Positions 35,879-46,308 are shown, numbered from the stretch's first letter. The stretch: 64,000 bases of DNA from Bacteroidales bacterium (GCA_017427385.1 JAFRSW010000021.1:91650-155649), one strand, 5' to 3'. Translations and numbers: made by a program. Notes: generated from the letters alone by a model not told the origin.

Positions 35879-37707
35879 TGAATACCGCCATGAAAAACAT
35901 ATATAATATTATAATAGGAATGATCTGCTTATCCGCTCTCACCACTTCGTGTGAGGGTTTTCTGGACAGGTTTCCCAAGGATAAACTCTCGCCGGAGACC
36001 TTCCTTGCCACGGAGACCGAAATGCAGACTTACACGAACGCCCTTTATACTTTATTCCCGTCAGCTGCGGACATCTATTCCAACCAGAGCGACGAACTGA
36101 TTGCCACCGATCTCAGCCTGCCGCTCCGGGGTGGACGTACCATTGATTCCGGAACCAGCGGCTGGAGTTGGACTGCGTTGCGCAGAATCAACACCTTCTT
36201 CGAGTATGCCGACAATTGCAAGGACGAAAAGGTGCGTAACCAGTACCTTGGTCTCGTGCGATTCTTCCGTGCATACTTCTACTTCGAAAAAGTGAAGATG
36301 TTTGGTGATGTTCCGTGGTACGATCATACCCTGGGTTCCGACGATGCCGACCTTTACAAACCGCGCGACAGCCGCGAGCTGGTGATGCAGAAGATGATAG
36401 AGGATATCGATTTCGCCATTGCAAATCTCCCTTCAGATCATTCCGACTACCGTGTCACAAAGTGGGTTGCCCTTGCCTTCAAGAGCCGATTCTGTCTCTT
36501 TGAGGGTACATTCAGGAAATATCATGCCGGGGACGTTACTCTTCAGACTCTTCCGGCGGATGCCCTGCCCTATACCTGGTATTTGGAACAGGCAGCGGAT
36601 GCAGCCGAACAGTTTATGAATTCCAGCGGTTATTCCCTTTACACTAAAGAAGGAACGACCGGAAGCTACATCGGACTCTTCACAAAGTACAATATTTCTG
36701 AAGGCACCAACAAGGAAGTAATACTCGCCAGGGATTACGAAATAGCATACGACGTCACTCATTCTGCGAATGCCACATATACTTCCTCCACACTTGGCCG
36801 TATCGGTCTTACCCGTAAGATTATCGCCTCATACCTTTGCAGCGACGGCAGCCGATTCACAGACAAAGCGAACTGGGAGACGATGCAGTTCGTGGATGAA
36901 ATGAAAGACCGCGACCCACGTCTGGCCCAGAGCATACGCACTCCAGGCTACTGCAGATTGGGCACAACCACTGCGCTGGCACCCAACCTTACCCATTCGG
37001 TGACCGGATACGCCCCCATTAAATATTTCATGGGTACCGCGGATGACGTTTACCAGGAATCTTATTGCGACCTTATTCTGTTCCGCGCTGCTGAGGTATA
37101 CTTGAACTATGCTGAAGCAAAGGCGGAACTCGGGTCTATCACCCAGAATGACATCGACATGTCCATCAAGTTGCTTCGCGACCGTGTAGGCATGCCCAAC
37201 CTCAATATGGCAACGGCAAATGCCACCCCGGATCCCTATTTGCTCGCGCAGGCTACAGGCTATCCAAAAGTAGCGGAGAAAAATTCCTCGAATGTCGGCG
37301 TAATACTTGAGATTCGCCGTGAACGCAGTGTTGAGCTTCTGCAAGAAGGTTTCCGCTATTATGATGTGATGCGCTGGGCCGAAGGGCATACCTTTGAAAG
37401 CCAGCTGCTGGGCATGTACTTCCCGGGAGAGGGCGACTACGATCTTGACGGTGATGGTGCCGCAGATGTAACCCTATACAGCGACGCTGCGCCTTCGACC
37501 GGAGCATCCCTCAAGCTCAAGATAGGTTCCGAAATCACCCTTTCCGACAACACTTCGGGGTGCATCGAGTTTCACAAATCAACCCGTACCGGGTGGACCT
37601 GGGATGATGGCAAGGATTATCTCTATCCTATTCCGGTGGAGGACCGTTCCCTCACGCAGGGAGCCCTCACCCAGAATCCCGGTTGGAACGACGGCCTGAC
37701 CTTTTGA
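35878..37707 (+). CDS. susD: SusD/RagB-family glycan-binding lipoprotein
   Basis: A 609-residue surface lipoprotein (lipobox ALTTSC) that lids the SusC barrel and captures the glycan. It has the RagB/SusD pattern: ETEMQTYTNALYT near the N-terminus, an internal ALRRINTFFEYADNC/LVRFFRAYFYF helical repeat, and the C-terminal EIRRERSVELLQEGFRYYDVMRW. The start shares one base with the SusC stop (TAATG); a second ATG at 35890 is possible. Confidence 0.95.
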   Translation: MNTAMKNIYNIIIGMICLSALTTSCEGFLDRFPKDKLSPETFLATETEMQTYTNALYTLFPSAADIYSNQSDELIATDLSLPLRGGRTIDSGTSGWSWTALRRINTFFEYADNCKDEKVRNQYLGLVRFFRAYFYFEKVKMFGDVPWYDHTLGSDDADLYKPRDSRELVMQKMIEDIDFAIANLPSDHSDYRVTKWVALAFKSRFCLFEGTFRKYHAGDVTLQTLPADALPYTWYLEQAADAAEQFMNSSGYSLYTKEGTTGSYIGLFTKYNISEGTNKEVILARDYEIAYDVTHSANATYTSSTLGRIGLTRKIIASYLCSDGSRFTDKANWETMQFVDEMKDRDPRLAQSIRTPGYCRLGTTTALAPNLTHSVTGYAPIKYFMGTADDVYQESYCDLILFRAAEVYLNYAEAKAELGSITQNDIDMSIKLLRDRVGMPNLNMATANATPDPYLLAQATGYPKVAEKNSSNVGVILEIRRERSVELLQEGFRYYDVMRWAEGHTFESQLLGMYFPGEGDYDLDGDGAADVTLYSDAAPSTGASLKLKIGSEITLSDNTSGCIEFHKSTRTGWTWDDGKDYLYPIPVEDRSLTQGALTQNPGWNDGLTF

Positions 37708-37734
37708 ATCAGATAACCATAAATAATTAAAAAC

Positions 37735-39612
37735 ATGAAAAAAACAGCATTATTTGCAATTGCCCTTCTTGCCGGACTTCTTACGGTGTCCTGCAACAAG
37801 GAAAAAGAGGGCGGCAAAGTCACTCCGACCCAATTGAGTGTCGAAGTCAAGGATGTCCTGGAGATCTATGAAATACATGAGAAGCAGTCCGCGACTCTAA
37901 GCCTCCAGGTTGCCGCAGATCCTGTATCGGAAGAATCCTATACCCTTACCCTGTCGGCGAAACAGGCACTCGTGACTACGTACAATTCCAAGAACGGCAC
38001 CTCCTACAAGATGCTGCCTTCCGCAGCGTACACTTTGTCGTCTTCTTCGCTCATGCTTACCAAGTACAGTCCCAAATCCACTTCCTGCGAGCTGCGTCTC
38101 AAGGGAGAGGGCTGCGAAGTGAACGAGACTTACGTTCTTCCGGTGGCGGTTTCCACCGTGCAGGGGGGGACCAACTATGAAGCCCCTGATGACAAGGCCG
38201 CTTACATCCTCTTCAAGATGCTTCCTCCCGAGGGAGGTTCCGGAACCGAGGCGGATCCTTATATAGTTAAGGATATGGAGTCTTTCAACAAGATTTCCAA
38301 CATGATCCGTGATGAAGACGCAACCTACTTCAAGATGACTGCAGATTTGGACTTCTCGGCTGTTACCTTCACTGAAGAGAATCCCTGGACTCCGATCAAC
38401 AGTGTCGCCGCCGATGATGAGAATGCCTTGCCGGCCGCTTTGGCAAGGAAGATTTATTTCGATGGAGACGGTCATAAGATCATCAATTTCAAGGCTGGCG
38501 GTCCTTTGTTCGGCGTATTTGTCGGAAGTGTCCGGAATCTGGTAATAGAAAATGCGGAAATTGAAGGTTCCGGCAATGATGCGGCCATAATTGCGGAGCA
38601 AGCCGGTTCAGGCCCGGAATTCGAGGAAATTGTTGCCAAGAATGTCAAGATTGTTAATTCCAAGGTTTACACTGATTACAAACGTGCCGGATCCCTCTTC
38701 AGCTGGTTGAGGGGCGGCATAGTGGAGGATTGCACAGCGGATTGTCCGGTGAGCGCAAACCAGCAGGCCGGAGGGCTCATCGGGCGCGTTGAGAGCGGCT
38801 CGATCGTCAATTGCTCGGCCAGTGGCGATGTTACTACTGAGGTCTATTATGCCGGAGGTCTTGTGGGTATAGTCTCAGTTCCTGCCGGAACCACGGACGT
38901 CCTTACCACTGTTAATATAACCGGATGCCATGCAACCGGCAACGTCACAAGTAAAAGCGGAAACTATACCCGTGGCGGCGGTTTGGTAGGAGAAATCCAA
39001 ACTAATCTCAATGTTGAGAATTGCTATGCAACGGGCAATGTTACCGGCACCGGACACTTTGCCGGCGGCCTTCTCGGCCCTGTAGTCCGTCCTGCGGAAT
39101 TGACCAAGACCATTGTACTAAGCGTAAAAAAGAGCTATGCTACCGGCAATGTCACCCTTCCTACCTCAGGCAACTTTGCACACGGCGGCGGATTGCTGTC
39201 ATCGGTCTATGGTGCAAATGTGAGTGCGACCATTGAGAACTGCTATGCAACCGGCACCATCGTGGTCCGCAGGTACAGCGGTGGATTCATTGGTACAATA
39301 TGCAATGGGGCCGATACGGAAGTCACAGTCACCAACTGCTACACCACTTCCAATATCGACGGAGTTGCAATCCGTGAAGGCCTTGCTCTGGGACAGCTTA
39401 ACGGAGCGGTAAAGTCTCTGGTTTACAAGGGATTCGTAGGCTGGAATCCCAACAATAAGGCCATCTGCTACGATGGAAATGACCCTCAGACGGCTATTCC
39501 TGCCGACGGAAACTACTTTGGCTCCGAGGGAACCGTCTCTCAACAGGCAACCAAACTCGGCTGGGACACCGGCATTTGGGATCTCAGCGGAGATCTTCCC
39601 AAACTGAAGTAA
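37735..39612 (+). CDS. DUF1735 + GLUG-repeat surface lipoprotein (SusE/F position)
   Basis: A 625-residue lipoprotein (LTVSC). Residues about 30-165 resemble the DUF1735/BT_3987-type beta domain found in surface glycan-binding proteins (VPVAV-type VLPVAVSTVQGG end). The rest is a right-handed beta-helix built of GLUG motifs (AGGLIGRVESG, AGGLVGIV, GGGLVGEIQ, CYATGNVTG). The tail ends in YFGSEGTVSQQATKLGWD. Its place right after SusD and its lipid anchor fit a surface glycan-binding protein. The GLUG part is closely similar to the second GLUG lipoprotein at 46.3 kb. Confidence 0.75.
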   Translation: MKKTALFAIALLAGLLTVSCNKEKEGGKVTPTQLSVEVKDVLEIYEIHEKQSATLSLQVAADPVSEESYTLTLSAKQALVTTYNSKNGTSYKMLPSAAYTLSSSSLMLTKYSPKSTSCELRLKGEGCEVNETYVLPVAVSTVQGGTNYEAPDDKAAYILFKMLPPEGGSGTEADPYIVKDMESFNKISNMIRDEDATYFKMTADLDFSAVTFTEENPWTPINSVAADDENALPAALARKIYFDGDGHKIINFKAGGPLFGVFVGSVRNLVIENAEIEGSGNDAAIIAEQAGSGPEFEEIVAKNVKIVNSKVYTDYKRAGSLFSWLRGGIVEDCTADCPVSANQQAGGLIGRVESGSIVNCSASGDVTTEVYYAGGLVGIVSVPAGTTDVLTTVNITGCHATGNVTSKSGNYTRGGGLVGEIQTNLNVENCYATGNVTGTGHFAGGLLGPVVRPAELTKTIVLSVKKSYATGNVTLPTSGNFAHGGGLLSSVYGANVSATIENCYATGTIVVRRYSGGFIGTICNGADTEVTVTNCYTTSNIDGVAIREGLALGQLNGAVKSLVYKGFVGWNPNNKAICYDGNDPQTAIPADGNYFGSEGTVSQQATKLGWDTGIWDLSGDLPKLK

Positions 39613-39621
39613 ATTGTCATC

Positions 39622-40917
39622 ATGATCAAGAAGATACTGTTTCTGATATCGCTTCCCGTTATTACCCTTGCCGTCCTTTGTTGTGACGGCGGGGGTAACG
39701 GTGGCGAAGAAGACAAAACGCCCGCGCCTTATATAGAAAGCATCCTCACCGATTACGAAGGCAAGGCGGTTGCCGGCAAGCCCGTTACTTTGACCGGGAT
39801 CAATTTCAGCCCGGTTGCATCCGACAACAAAGTCGTTTACGGTGTTGGGCTCGACGCGGTCTCGATCCTTGTGGATGAGGCCACGGAAGAAAGAGTAGTT
39901 TTCACGGCGCCGGAAGTGTCGGCGACGAAACTGAATATCCGTGTTTCCACAAAGGGAAAAGAGTCGAATCAGGTAAGCCTGGAGTTTACGACGCTTCCGG
40001 ATCCGGTAGAACCGGAAGAACCCTGGAGCGATGTGCCCACGCTTGATTTCGCCAAACTCGGCGGCACAACCAAAACCATAGTCGATGGTGTTGAGTGGAC
40101 CACGTTTCATGGTACATGGGAGGGGCAGATTCGCAACATCAACATCGTGCGCACAACGCTGAACGGGCACAACCATCTTGGCATGTATTTTAGCTACTAC
40201 GATACAACGTACCCTGCCGGCTTCCCGGAATGCGCGGATGGAGAGGATCCTCGTGATCTGGATAAAAAGTGCATTTACATGAATGCCATTGTTGGCACGA
40301 ACGGTCCCATGGCTTGCTGCCATTTCGCCCGCATCAACGGTGAAATCAGACGCGCCGCCGTGGAAACAGACAACTATTTCTCGTCCAACTGCGCCATGAC
40401 TATCGATGGTGACAAGGTGGATATTGTAAAGGTCGCGGACAACTTCAAAGCCAAAAAGCTTACCAATGCCTCCGATGGAAGCATCGACCCTCCGGCAAAC
40501 ACGTTGACCGTAGGATGCGCCGGACCCCTTCTGGTTTGGGAAGGCAAGATTCAGGAATATGCGGAAGACAATTCTGCAGAATTCCTGAAGACCACCCATC
40601 CCCGTACCGCTTTTGGTATTTCCAAGGATGGCAAGACGATAGTTCAGGTGGCCGTGGACGGACGCTGGACCCAGAGTTCCTCGACGGAAAGGGCTATTGG
40701 TATGTCCACTCCTCTGCTTTCCAAGATGATGAAGGGCCTCGGATGCTATAAGGCCATGAACTTCGATGGCGGCGGCGGAACGGCCATGTGGGTTTACGGC
40801 GAGGGCAATGCCCGCAACATTGTGAACCACCCCAGCGACAACCGTTGGAATTGGAACAGTACGGGGCTGCGTGCTACCGGCAATGCCGTATATATCAAGA
40901 GCGATCTGAAGAAATAA
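39622..40917 (+). CDS. Phosphodiester glycosidase lipoprotein with IPT/TIG domain
   Basis: A 431-residue lipoprotein (lipobox VLCC). Residues about 33-120 are an Ig-like IPT/TIG domain (GKPVTLTGINFSP). Residues about 150-431 are the DUF2233/NAGPA domain, known from the human mannose-6-phosphate uncovering enzyme, which hydrolyses a sugar-1-phosphodiester. The hallmark pieces are HPRTAFGISKDG, VDGRWTQ, and NFDGGGGTAMW near the end, with CCHFAR and CAGPLLVW in between. It is clearly paralogous to the C-terminal half of the protein at 56.8 kb. Gene order after SusCD puts it in the locus. Confidence 0.88.
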   Translation: MIKKILFLISLPVITLAVLCCDGGGNGGEEDKTPAPYIESILTDYEGKAVAGKPVTLTGINFSPVASDNKVVYGVGLDAVSILVDEATEERVVFTAPEVSATKLNIRVSTKGKESNQVSLEFTTLPDPVEPEEPWSDVPTLDFAKLGGTTKTIVDGVEWTTFHGTWEGQIRNINIVRTTLNGHNHLGMYFSYYDTTYPAGFPECADGEDPRDLDKKCIYMNAIVGTNGPMACCHFARINGEIRRAAVETDNYFSSNCAMTIDGDKVDIVKVADNFKAKKLTNASDGSIDPPANTLTVGCAGPLLVWEGKIQEYAEDNSAEFLKTTHPRTAFGISKDGKTIVQVAVDGRWTQSSSTERAIGMSTPLLSKMMKGLGCYKAMNFDGGGGTAMWVYGEGNARNIVNHPSDNRWNWNSTGLRATGNAVYIKSDLKK

Positions 40918-40918
40918 C

Positions 40919-43876
40919 ATGCGCATTAGGATAAGAGTTGGTTTTACCATAATCATGCTGCTGGCCATATCGTGTTCCGGTCCTCGCGACCGGAACCGGT
41001 TTGGCGATGTGGCATGTTCCTTCGAAGAGCCCGGAGCGGACTTCCGCCCGGCGCCCTTCTGGGTATGGAACGCCAGGATGGACAGCTCCGATATCGACCG
41101 GATGCTCCCGGACTTTGCCCGGCAGGGCTTCGGGGGAGTATTTGTTCATCCTCGTCCCGGCATGGAAACCGAATATCTGTCCGAAGACTGGTTCAATCTC
41201 TGGTCCTACAGCCTGGAGAAAGGCAGGGAACTGGGGTTGAAACTCTGGATTTACGACGAGAATTCCTACCCCAGCGGCTTTGCCGGAGGGCATGTGGCTG
41301 CACGCTGGCCGGATACCTGGAACCATCCGTGCGACATGGTGCCGGACGGCGAAGGCGGTTATAAGCCGGTTTATCCCAAAGCGGAGCGATGGACTGCCGG
41401 ATATCCGTACGTGGACCTGCTGTACGAAGGTACTACGGATCATTTTATAGAGGCGACCATGGAGGGTTACGAAGAACGCTTCTCTCCTGAATTCGGTGAA
41501 AGCATTCCCGGGGTATTTACCGACGAGCCCAAATGGCAGCGCTGGACGCCGGATCTTCCTGAAGAATTCAAAAATGACTGGGGGTGTGAACTCATGCCCC
41601 TAATGCCCTTGATGGAATCGGACGGACCCGGCTTCAAACAGTTCCGCTACCGGTTCATCGCTACCAAAATGCGCCTGTTCCTGGACCGCTGGTCCCGTCC
41701 CTGGCACGACTACTGCGCCCGGCATGGCCTTATTTGGACCGGCCATTACTGGGAGCATCGCTGGCCGGATCTGCGTGACGGCGGCGATAATATGGCCATG
41801 TATGAATGGCACTCCCTGCCGGGCATCGACATGCTCTACAACACCTACGACTCCACATCCTCCACCGCGCAGTGGGGGAACGTTCGTTCTGTGAAGGAAT
41901 TGCGAAGTGTCGCCAACCAGTGCGGGCAGTGCAGAACCTTGAGCGAAAGCTATGGAGGCGGAGGATGGGATATGACCTTCGAAGATTTCAAGCGCCTTGC
42001 CGACTGGGAATATGCGCTTGGGGTGAACTTTATGTGCCAGCATTATTCCGGCACCACCATAGAAGGCGCCCGCAAATTTGATTATCCCGATTTCTTTACC
42101 AGATGGTCGCCCTGGTGGGAAGATTACAAAACACTCAACGACCATGTTGCCAGGCTGTCCCTGGCACTGAGCAAAGGCGAACAACTTAATGACGTGTTGG
42201 TCATCGAGCCCAATTCGACCCTTTGGATGTACTATACCTACCGCTTCTCCCATCCCCGCTTGAAGGAGATCGGAGATGCTTTCCAGTCGCTGGTAACGCG
42301 GCTGAACCATACCCAGGCCGAGTTCGATCTCGGTTCCGAAACCATTATCCGCCACCGGGGAAGCGTGATGAAGGGTCGTTTCGTAATTGGCGAAAGGGCA
42401 TACTCTACGGTGATTATCCCTCCCATGTGCGAGAACCTTTTCCCGGAAACCGCACAAATGTTGGAGAAATTCGTGCAGCAGGGAGGGATCCTGATCGCCA
42501 TGTCGGAACCGCTCCTTGCAGATGCCGTTCCTTCCGAGACATTGGAGCGGCTCTGGCAGAATCCTTCCGTGCAACGGGATCTTCCGTCTGCTTCCGCCTT
42601 CATGGGGAACGTCCTTTTCGAAGACTCCGGGGCCGGAGACCTGCAGCACCACCGCCGCATTTTCCGCGACGGCCAGCTGCTCTTCCTCGCCAATTCTTCG
42701 CAGAAGGAATATGCCTCCGGAAAAGTTACCGTTCCCGGCAAGGCGGTCCTTTCTCTGGATACTTTCACCGGAGAAATTGCCGCATGCCAGGACCTGCAGC
42801 CTGAAGACGGCAAAATCACGATCGATTACAATATCCCCCCTGCAGGGCATATGCTGTTTTTTGTGGCACGCAAAGCTTCGGTTGCGAGGGATAAGGAAGT
42901 GGCCCCGAACACGAAAGCCGATCTCGCCCAGCTCTCGGAAGTCGTTCCAGTGTCGGACATCCGCGTGGAGCGGCAGAACAGCAATTACCTGACGCTGGAT
43001 TTCTGCGACCTTACGATTGATGGAAAAACAACCCGGGATCTTTATGTAAGTGATGCCTGCACGGCCCTGTATAAGCATTTCGGCTGGCAGAACCCCTGGG
43101 AAAGACAGGTGCAGTATAATGACGAAGTTGCCAGATGCGACACATTTACTACCGGGGATATTACTGTCCGGTACAAATTTTTTGCAAAAGACTGCCTCTG
43201 CACTGCAGCACCTCTTTTCATCTGCGAAAAACCCCGGCTCTGGGATGTGACCGTAAACGGACATCCAGTCAAGCCCGTTCCCGGCCTGCACAGACTGGAC
43301 TCCAGGGACGGCTGCTACGAACTTCTGGACTATGTGCTAGAAGGCGAAAATATTATAGAACTTAACCGGAATACGATGTCCCTTTATGCGGAGATATCCT
43401 TCGCGTTCATCGAGGGCGATTTCGACGTGGTGCCGGCCTCCGGCACCGGATGGCGCATCGTCCCAGCAGCCACTAAAACACTTGGCCCATGGCCGGCGCA
43501 GGGGATGCCGTTCTATAGCTGGGACGTATCATACTCGCGCAGTTTCGAAGCCCCGGATCCGGTCGGCGACCGCGTGCTCCGTCTTGGAAACTGGGAAGGA
43601 ACAGTGTGCGAAGTTTGGGTAAACGGCGAAAAAACAGGACTGATTTTCACGAAACCTTACGAACTGAACATCGGCCACTATCTGCATCCGGGGAAAAATG
43701 AAGTTGAAGTGCACTGCATCGGCAGTCTTGCCAACCTCTACGGTCCGCACTTCAAACCTAGAAAAGGCTCCATGACATTCAAAGACTGGTACTTTGGTGC
43801 CAGGCCTTCACTTGCCTCGGCATACGTCCTGGATGATTACGGACTTTACGAAGAATTCACTATCGAATCATATTAA
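40919..43876 (+). CDS. GH106-like glycoside hydrolase
   Basis: A 985-residue secreted enzyme with a lipoprotein-like signal (LAISC). It has the pattern of GH106 alpha-L-rhamnosidases and relatives: APFWVWNARMDSSDIDRML, FGGVFVHPRPGMETEYLS, LWIYDENSYPSGFAGG, then a TIM-barrel-like centre (GGDNMAMYEWHSLPGIDML), a catalytic-region HYSGTTIEGARKFDYPDFF, and a C-terminal GH2-type sugar-binding domain (VGDRVLRLGNWEGTVCEVWVNG). It starts 1 nt after the previous stop. Rhamnose or another 6-deoxy sugar is the likely target, but GH106-related proteins vary in substrate. Confidence 0.7.
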   Translation: MRIRIRVGFTIIMLLAISCSGPRDRNRFGDVACSFEEPGADFRPAPFWVWNARMDSSDIDRMLPDFARQGFGGVFVHPRPGMETEYLSEDWFNLWSYSLEKGRELGLKLWIYDENSYPSGFAGGHVAARWPDTWNHPCDMVPDGEGGYKPVYPKAERWTAGYPYVDLLYEGTTDHFIEATMEGYEERFSPEFGESIPGVFTDEPKWQRWTPDLPEEFKNDWGCELMPLMPLMESDGPGFKQFRYRFIATKMRLFLDRWSRPWHDYCARHGLIWTGHYWEHRWPDLRDGGDNMAMYEWHSLPGIDMLYNTYDSTSSTAQWGNVRSVKELRSVANQCGQCRTLSESYGGGGWDMTFEDFKRLADWEYALGVNFMCQHYSGTTIEGARKFDYPDFFTRWSPWWEDYKTLNDHVARLSLALSKGEQLNDVLVIEPNSTLWMYYTYRFSHPRLKEIGDAFQSLVTRLNHTQAEFDLGSETIIRHRGSVMKGRFVIGERAYSTVIIPPMCENLFPETAQMLEKFVQQGGILIAMSEPLLADAVPSETLERLWQNPSVQRDLPSASAFMGNVLFEDSGAGDLQHHRRIFRDGQLLFLANSSQKEYASGKVTVPGKAVLSLDTFTGEIAACQDLQPEDGKITIDYNIPPAGHMLFFVARKASVARDKEVAPNTKADLAQLSEVVPVSDIRVERQNSNYLTLDFCDLTIDGKTTRDLYVSDACTALYKHFGWQNPWERQVQYNDEVARCDTFTTGDITVRYKFFAKDCLCTAAPLFICEKPRLWDVTVNGHPVKPVPGLHRLDSRDGCYELLDYVLEGENIIELNRNTMSLYAEISFAFIEGDFDVVPASGTGWRIVPAATKTLGPWPAQGMPFYSWDVSYSRSFEAPDPVGDRVLRLGNWEGTVCEVWVNGEKTGLIFTKPYELNIGHYLHPGKNEVEVHCIGSLANLYGPHFKPRKGSMTFKDWYFGARPSLASAYVLDDYGLYEEFTIESY

Positions 43877-43880
43877 CAAA

Positions 43881-46115
43881 ATGAAAAGTCGCTTTACATT
43901 TTTATTGTGTCTGATTTGTTGCGCTTCCTGCATGCCGAACGAAATTCGTCTGGAAGAGCACGACGGCTACACGCTTGCCATCCAGACAAAAGGGCCTGTA
44001 CTGGGATACAGCAGCGCTCCTACAATAATGGTGAATGATATGATGTTCAAAGACCTTAACCGCAGCGGAGTGCTGGAGCCATATGAAGACTGGAGGCTTC
44101 CTGCAAAAAAGCGTGCGGCAGACCTTGCGTCACGGATGAGTGTGGAGCAGATTTGCGGACTCATGGTTTATTCATCGTCCATTACGGTCGATGAACCTGA
44201 ACTTAGTGAGAAGCAAATAGAATTCCTCACAGAAGACAATGTGCGTCACGTCCTAGTGGCGGGGATTTCATCTCCCGGCGCCGGAGCGGCCTGGGCCAAC
44301 AAAGTGCAGGCTTTGTGCGAGTCCCTACCCCTTGGCATACCGGCCAACAACTCCACAGACCCCCGCAACTATACCAACGGAAAGACAAATACAAGCACCT
44401 ACAATCATGAGCCCGACGGAGAATTTGACCCGGACGGCACCAGCAGCATTTCCCGCTGGCCGCGGGAGATTGGAATGGGTGCCACTTTTGACATGGATGT
44501 CATCCGCCGGCATGGTGAAGTGGTATCGGCCGAATACCGCGCCCTTGGCCTCACGACGGCGCTGTCTCCACAGATTGACATTGCGACAGATCCACGCTGG
44601 AGGCGTTTCTACGGCACTTTCAGTGAAGATCCACAGCTTAATGCCGCTATCGCCCGTGAATACTGTGATGCATTCCAGACCACTCCCGGCAGCAAGGACG
44701 GGTGGGGTAACCAGAGCGTTAACTGCATGGTGAAGCACTGGCCCGGCGGCGGCAGCGGTGAAGGTGGTAGGGATGCCCACTTCTCTCTTGGCAAATATGC
44801 CGTTTATCCAGGTGGAAATTTTGGACTTGGACTTATTCCATTTACTGAAGGTGCCTTCAAACTGAGAGGAAAGACCAAAACGGCATCTGCTGTAATGCCT
44901 TATTATACAATCTCCTATGGTCAGGATGCATCCGGAGAAAATGTAGGTAATGGGTTTAGTAAATACATCATCCAGGACCTTCTCAGGGACAAATATGGTT
45001 TTGAGGGCGTGGTATGCACGGACTGGGGCATTGTGAAAGATTATACAGTTGCATGGACACACACGGGCACACCATGGGGAATGGAAACAGCATCCCTGGC
45101 AGAGCGACGCCTCAAGGCCTTTGAGGCTGGCTGCGACCAGCTCGGAGGTGTTTACGACAACGGTCCCAGCCTGGAAGCTTATAAGCTCTGGGAAGAAAAG
45201 TATGGCGCGGAAAGTGCCCGGGAGCGCTTTGAACTCAGTGCCCGCCGCCTGCTTCTGAACATTTTCCGCGTGGGCCTCTTTGAGAATCCATACGTGGATC
45301 CCGTCAAGGCCGATGAAATCGTGGGCTGCAAAGAATTTGTTGCCGCCGGCTATGACGCCCAACTCAGAAGCATCGTGATGCTGAAAAATCATGGCGGCGC
45401 GATTCCCGTTTTGCCCGGCACCAACCGGGCATCCCGCCCCAAAGTCTGGGAACCTCTTCGTCACGTTCCGTCCGGGCTCACCCATTGGATGAAGCCCATT
45501 GAAGAATACGACGAATACCCATTCTCTCATGAACTCCTGTCCAAGTATTTCGACATCGCTGAAACTCCGGATGAGGCGGACTTCGCCCTGGTTTCCATCA
45601 AGACTCCCTACGGCCACTGGGGCTATATCCAGCCCGGGGAAGGGGAGAGTGAAGGTCACTACCATCCCATTTCCCTGCAGTGGGGTCCCTACACAGCCGA
45701 ATATGCCCGCGAGGTGAGCCTTGCAGGCGGAGATCCTTCGGAAAGCTCTTCCAACCGCAGTTACCGCGGTCGCACGGAATACTCCTCCAATGAACCGGAT
45801 ATGTATATGGTGCAGGAGACCCGCAAGGCAATGGGTGACAAGCCCGTAATCCTTGTAGTCCACGTGGACCGTCCCTTCGTTCCGGCTGAAGTTGAACCTT
45901 ATGCCGATGCCATCCTTCTCAGCTTCGGTGTGTGTAACAATGCCCTGCTGGATGTAATGAGCGGAAAGTTTACCCCCGTGGGCAAGCTCCCCTGCCAGCT
46001 TCCCGCCGACATGCGTACGGTGGAAGAACAGTTTGAGGATACTCCCCACGATATGCGCTGTTACACTGACGCAGACGGCAACACCTACGACTTCGCCTTC
46101 GGGCTTAAATATTGA
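43881..46115 (+). CDS. GH3 glycoside hydrolase lipoprotein
   Basis: A 744-residue beta-glycosidase (lipobox CCASC). The GH3 N-terminal barrel is shown by MSVEQICGLMVYSS, the KHWPGGGS loop, and VVCTDWGI, whose Asp is the usual nucleophile. The C-terminal alpha/beta domain begins near SIVMLKNHGGAIPVLPG. The start at 43881 gives the signal peptide. GH3 enzymes act on many beta-glycosides, including beta-GlcNAc, so the exact substrate is open. No short peptidoglycan NagZ signature is obvious. Confidence 0.9.
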   Translation: MKSRFTFLLCLICCASCMPNEIRLEEHDGYTLAIQTKGPVLGYSSAPTIMVNDMMFKDLNRSGVLEPYEDWRLPAKKRAADLASRMSVEQICGLMVYSSSITVDEPELSEKQIEFLTEDNVRHVLVAGISSPGAGAAWANKVQALCESLPLGIPANNSTDPRNYTNGKTNTSTYNHEPDGEFDPDGTSSISRWPREIGMGATFDMDVIRRHGEVVSAEYRALGLTTALSPQIDIATDPRWRRFYGTFSEDPQLNAAIAREYCDAFQTTPGSKDGWGNQSVNCMVKHWPGGGSGEGGRDAHFSLGKYAVYPGGNFGLGLIPFTEGAFKLRGKTKTASAVMPYYTISYGQDASGENVGNGFSKYIIQDLLRDKYGFEGVVCTDWGIVKDYTVAWTHTGTPWGMETASLAERRLKAFEAGCDQLGGVYDNGPSLEAYKLWEEKYGAESARERFELSARRLLLNIFRVGLFENPYVDPVKADEIVGCKEFVAAGYDAQLRSIVMLKNHGGAIPVLPGTNRASRPKVWEPLRHVPSGLTHWMKPIEEYDEYPFSHELLSKYFDIAETPDEADFALVSIKTPYGHWGYIQPGEGESEGHYHPISLQWGPYTAEYAREVSLAGGDPSESSSNRSYRGRTEYSSNEPDMYMVQETRKAMGDKPVILVVHVDRPFVPAEVEPYADAILLSFGVCNNALLDVMSGKFTPVGKLPCQLPADMRTVEEQFEDTPHDMRCYTDADGNTYDFAFGLKY

Positions 46116-46137
46116 CATTTAATTAATAACCATCGAT

Positions 46138-46296
46138 ATGAGTAAAACAAAGTATCTTTCTCCCGCAGCGGAGAGTATCGAACTAAAGACCAGGAACATC
46201 CTGATGACCTCGACGGGCGGGGATCTCGGAGACCTTGGTGAAATCACCATCATTACCGACTCCGTCGAGAGCCCGGACGAATTCATGTTCTTCTAA
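46138..46296 (+). CDS. Very small protein 1 with YLSPxxExIEL motif
   Basis: A 52-residue protein with no signal peptide: MSKTKYLSPAAESIELKTRN, then an acidic tail ending EFMFF. It starts 22 nt after the GH3 gene and is followed after 12 nt by a large GLUG lipoprotein gene. The same Y-x-S/T-P...E-x-I/V pattern occurs in two other short genes in the locus at 48457-48618 and 56621-56752. The pairing is seen directly; the role is unknown. Confidence 0.65.
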   Translation: MSKTKYLSPAAESIELKTRNILMTSTGGDLGDLGEITIITDSVESPDEFMFF

Positions 46297-46308
46297 ATGT
46301 TCTGCCTT

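Noticed and set aside
39199-40968. Long minus-strand ORF opposite the phosphodiester glycosidase
   Set aside because: Antisense to a clearly conserved gene and crossing two genes; shadow. The same holds for the minus-strand ORF at 58322-59821.
40919-43876. Beta-galactosidase (GH2) call
   Set aside because: Only the C-terminal binding domain is GH2-like; the N-terminal motifs fit GH106-related enzymes.
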